From positions 62,001 to 126,000 of the forward strand of contig JAJFLB010000056.1 of assembly GCA_021772915.1 (NCBI GenBank): a stretch of 64,000 bases of DNA, read 5' to 3'. Source of the stretch: Gammaproteobacteria bacterium (GTDB lineage Bacteria > Pseudomonadota > Gammaproteobacteria > Xanthomonadales > SZUA-36). The notes below the pieces were generated by a model. That model was given only the letters and a program-made list of their open reading frames with translations. It was not told where the DNA came from and ran no database searches. Of the stretch, positions 63,201 through 64,000 are shown piece after piece. Every line of letters starts with the position of its first letter. The stretch's first letter is position 1. The translations under genes and the position numbers were made by a program.

Positions 63201-64000
63201 CGTCGCTCCAGGCTGGGCAGGAAACGGCAAAAATTCCTGGTTTCACCACATCAGGTTCGTTTCCTGCGTCTGCATACATTGGAAGAGGGTGGACGTGAAC
63301 TGCAAATCGATGACACGGACATCTATTTCCACCACTACTGCCAACGCGATTACCGCTTCAAACAGGAAGAAACAGAGCAGTACCAGTACGACGACTACAT
63401 GATGCAGTTCGCCGATCGCCTAACGCTGGACGGTACAGGCGATGCGCGCCCGGAAAAACCCTCCAGCCCTGAAGCGTGGATCGGCCATATTAGCCGTGCT
63501 ATCGCCGAAGCGGAGTGTGGCCGCTCGAAACTCAACCGTGAAGGGCTGGCAGTGAAAGGCTACTGCGGGGTTCAGACCCGGCATTTTTACAACAATATCT
63601 GTAACTTCAATGGCTGTCGCTACCTGGAAATCGGGTCATTGCATGGCGCCAGCACCGTGGCCGTCATGGCCGGCAACCAACTGGATCTAACTTGCATCGA
63701 TAACTTTTCCCAGTTCCACGGCAGTCAACAGGAATTCGAGGCCAATATTCAACCGTTCAGGGGCGATAATCATCTCAGCCTGCTTACCGAGGATTGCTTC
63801 GCTATGGACACGGCCGGAATGGGTCCATTCGATGTCTACCTGTACGACGGCGCCCATAGCTACGAAAGCCAGTACAATGCCATCAAGCACTATTTCAACA
63901 CATTGGCGCCACTGGCAGTCGTCATTGTTGATGACTGGAATTGGTGGCGGGTACAGAAGGGTACTCAGGAAGCGCTGGACGAATTCAACATCCCGGTTCT
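57273..64000 (+). CDS. Giant multidomain glycan-tailoring enzyme (>=2242 residues, runs off the window)
   Basis: One frame stays open from GTG 57273, directly after the upstream TAA, to the window end with no stop. Modules in order: (1) ~26-300 GT-A-like ('DIIVFSKDRACQLDALLRSM', 'MFLVDDMMFTR'); (2) ~317-500 GT25-like ('IPTFVLNCEDDTEKRWLM', 'FLVLEDDCVF'); (3) ~550-740 sulfotransferase ('FIYFSIAKNASSTLR', 'FTFLRDPVSRFVSAYQE'); (4) ~790-1070 GT23-like ('GFYAEVTTVARAMIYAW', 'AIHVRRGDKVGDED'); (5) ~1116-1367 a second GT23-like copy whose HVRRGDK is replaced by YFGPGEA; (6) ~1380-1447 the small module shared with the oxygenases; (7) ~1520-1660 methyltransferase ('VMDVGCGEGHSAKYF'); (8) ~1700-2040 GT92 ('NVLMSLVIKNENRWVRHFLE', 'FLDVDEFL'); (9) ~2090 onward Methyltransf_24 ('YLEIGSLHGAS', 'VIVDDWNWW'). 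No signal peptide. Probably a cytoplasmic assembly line for the operon's glycan. Confidence 0.88.
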   Translation, partial: MPERQLQPRDRPETPVWCEDAETAPLDIIVFSKDRACQLDALLRSMREFFDLPHRLHVLYTTSSSEFELGYDLLRIWHRGVRWVGDGGVFGLTMQKLMAAIDRGPGRYLMFLVDDMMFTRTFTAGKLMESLSDDDDILAVSLRMGEDITYCYVRDIQTTPPDFSKGYRWSWKDASTGYWNYPMSQDAHIFRTSDFAELLPRLRFVNPNTLEATQSGHPFPRPDMVCEATSCVINIAANRVQSIYKNRCGNISAEFLNESFLAGLAIDVVPFTGRVYNSCHIDEDLALIDDKRDRSPHGFEKFERNGRQYFRVDLRKIPTFVLNCEDDTEKRWLMQEQLTELGLNFEFIPTLKVKPGWVGVALAHLKALRLSRAVPPFLVLEDDCVFNTHFQPVIEIPAEAEAVYLGVSIFGLEKPGKMSWGKPDKVLWEHFDEGYLRVHNMLARHALLYLDEDFQSAVIGSQVEALTNRQLSHMGDIGVAMLHHSHTVLALDRNVCRQRNRNTTDKDLAEALPGNEIRPAGSEAVKPAHSVPQTGNKSRLPRGRHLVSHKYRFIYFSIAKNASSTLRTELGKPHYQCEDIRFTQQDEAIVKEYFKFTFLRDPVSRFVSAYQEVSLRGEMDDSGVQKKPFMELEDNSERFEAFLTQVEAEKWDTHVRTQSDAIGHFHMDFYGRIESLENDLQLLFDTLGLPDCPPLPMRRSRAGRKSDYDYDRFNIDHNQLPQEQIDRIRELYKDDVALMQAFCPEATGPNGDSIARISSRVRALKIEEQGKLPPIELFKRVNTEHEQCMVYVLGDRGFYAEVTTVARAMIYAWVHGYQLLLASNASSWAHEKGWADYFEPFCPEPDEVDAKRIVESIEFRHDGDKTDFNRLRGFMPEVLSFGQTHLRGFQEILAFFTTMIFRPTPDCQVMIDELTASLNLPDEYDAIHVRRGDKVGDEDVYYPVEEYLDGLGPLSAGRTVFVMSDAWEAVQQVRDHLDELGTSVRVVTLVQPDRTGFDVWKLRRGEPFIGEGKQQSDKQLEKYYVRDNTRMLIAETLIAAGAKRFVSTWLSNVGRTVWFLHPQRQNCKLLQSTGSTDSDQAQSSSATTTHHWASLRDQRSLQRRRKQYSNTNRGFRHAVVYQLSGQDLFEELSGLARAMIYAWSHQRQLRLEDDSLVRNGGSHWHELFQALVPECGGFKTTRIKERFSITDKDGFGKLSGFQPERLSFGSTALQGFREILAFFMQMLFWPTSASQGRIDLLLQELPLSDNYDALYFGPGEATDNISVVSQSLQRLQPIPEDRSVCVITGNDEVFSEVGRGLAAGGYKTRSSILRQAKNEDQLAQETRSLAELTLALRARCFVALADSRFGQAAWLLHPRKAGCHLLDRIGSTKPAENGAMVCAELQLRDGRLFELDLPANSQHLARLRDLSSYATQTASMVQLPLNGGHSALAFSTSDLVHLKLEPVSSHAPDLLNLTTPHPQPVSKHNGPVFMNTDEGHLGGYVRAAHPVSVQRGWHNGDPKCWNPKLWDWACKALKVRSVMDVGCGEGHSAKYFQDLGCRVLAIDGSVQAQRDSVIPDRHVRHDFINGPYIPARTFDMVWCCEFVEHVEEKYSHHYLTTFSLARKYIFLTYAVPGQPGWHHVNCKPEGYWVSKLERLGFELDNDLTSQAREIAEPGHFKPRGLVFVRVDGTRLALPETAAGEASTVGPARGLIAASRQALPVKNMLITTIHDRRFFLFLDIFVHPDREKIVAVMPWYNEDWDPRSEGIDFSKVELLYRGKRIRGTYIPHRLDSWEPCALLDFEDPLLAKWLKKRKSVSIQIKAGPHSRKFKLSTQPQPAYNVLMSLVIKNENRWVRHFLEYYLECLQVDHVLVYDNFTKDRDALLEILNPYRKTGKVTYIPWSYRWRNMGSPKKMIAQPQQEAHSLNRFANSRWIGFLDVDEFLRLPGTTLPRFLGSYQGANVDGLSFGLRWFHYQGALEFNEIIDVPLTFRRSRRSRLGRKRQKFLVSPHQVRFLRLHTLEEGGRELQIDDTDIYFHHYCQRDYRFKQEETEQYQYDDYMMQFADRLTLDGTGDARPEKPSSPEAWIGHISRAIAEAECGRSKLNREGLAVKGYCGVQTRHFYNNICNFNGCRYLEIGSLHGASTVAVMAGNQLDLTCIDNFSQFHGSQQEFEANIQPFRGDNHLSLLTEDCFAMDTAGMGPFDVYLYDGAHSYESQYNAIKHYFNTLAPLAVVIVDDWNWWRVQKGTQEALDEFNIPV

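Noticed and set aside
1-64000. CRISPR arrays, tRNA or rRNA genes
   Set aside because: No regularly spaced direct repeats with unique spacers and no recognisable RNA-gene sequence were seen by eye; a tRNAscan or CRISPR search was not possible.

Overview
The window looks like a chromosomal segment of a gammaproteobacterium of moderate GC content, probably uncultivated and marine-like. The evidence is a Pseudomonas-type narGHJI plus parvulin operon, an IPTL-CTERM protein, lipoboxes and signal peptides of Gram-negative type, and decayed IS110 and integron-integrase relics. No rRNA, tRNA or species-level marker was seen, so the assignment is a judgement.

Layout. 1-6.7 kb: a methyltransferase fragment, a decayed Ldh_2-type dehydrogenase, two convergently unrelated lipoprotein hydrolases (D-aminoacylase-like and penicillin-acylase-like) and an ECF sigma/anti-sigma/YbjQ cluster. 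6.9-9.9 kb and 19.9-29.1 kb: five secreted proteins in which one small C- or N-terminal module (WFN....GxGF......AWFxY) is joined to quite different partners: an S41 peptidase-like domain, two NHL-like propellers, a Kelch propeller and an FG-GAP/ASPIC propeller. 10.2-17.8 kb: a complete respiratory nitrate reductase operon narGHJI with its parvulin. 17.9-19.5 kb: an arylsulfotransferase-like lipoprotein. 21.3-23.2 kb: mobile-DNA debris and one AT-rich gene. 23.3-25.4 kb: a CadC-like regulator with a TolB-like propeller.

29.6-64 kb is one large protein-glycosylation island. Its first half (29.6-49.0 kb) holds single genes and short groups on both strands: a double 2-oxoglutarate/Fe(II) oxygenase (prolyl-hydroxylase type), STELLO/RGP-like, GT2, GT10, GT23-like, GT60, GT61, GT77-like and GT92 glycosyltransferases, methyltransferases, a sulfotransferase, and a very convincing GDP-mannose 3,5-epimerase (the GDP-L-galactose-forming enzyme of plants). 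Its second half (49.2 kb to beyond the window end) is a tight co-directional operon. It encodes a twin-arginine-leader protein with about 210 residues of Pro-Thr repeats, a PqqD-glycosyltransferase fusion, a prolyl-hydroxylase-like oxygenase, an O-fucosyltransferase/HPr-kinase-like fusion, a second oxygenase, a HPAT-like glycosyltransferase fused to a second PqqD domain, a Skp1-type GT60 GlcNAc-transferase, and a multidomain protein of at least 2242 residues that strings together glycosyltransferase, sulfotransferase and methyltransferase modules.

My reading is that the operon makes a hydroxyproline-linked (or Thr-linked) O-glycan on the Pro-Thr repeat protein. In this model the PqqD (RiPP-recognition-element-type) domains bring the enzymes to the substrate's leader, the prolyl hydroxylases create the attachment sites, and the stack of eukaryote-like glycosyltransferases builds a sulfated or methylated glycan before Tat export. 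The enzyme set resembles both the Dictyostelium Skp1 pathway (P4H, GT60, GT77) and plant hydroxyproline glycosylation (P4H, HPAT, GT77, GDP-L-galactose). Family membership is read from motifs; the pathway itself is inference.
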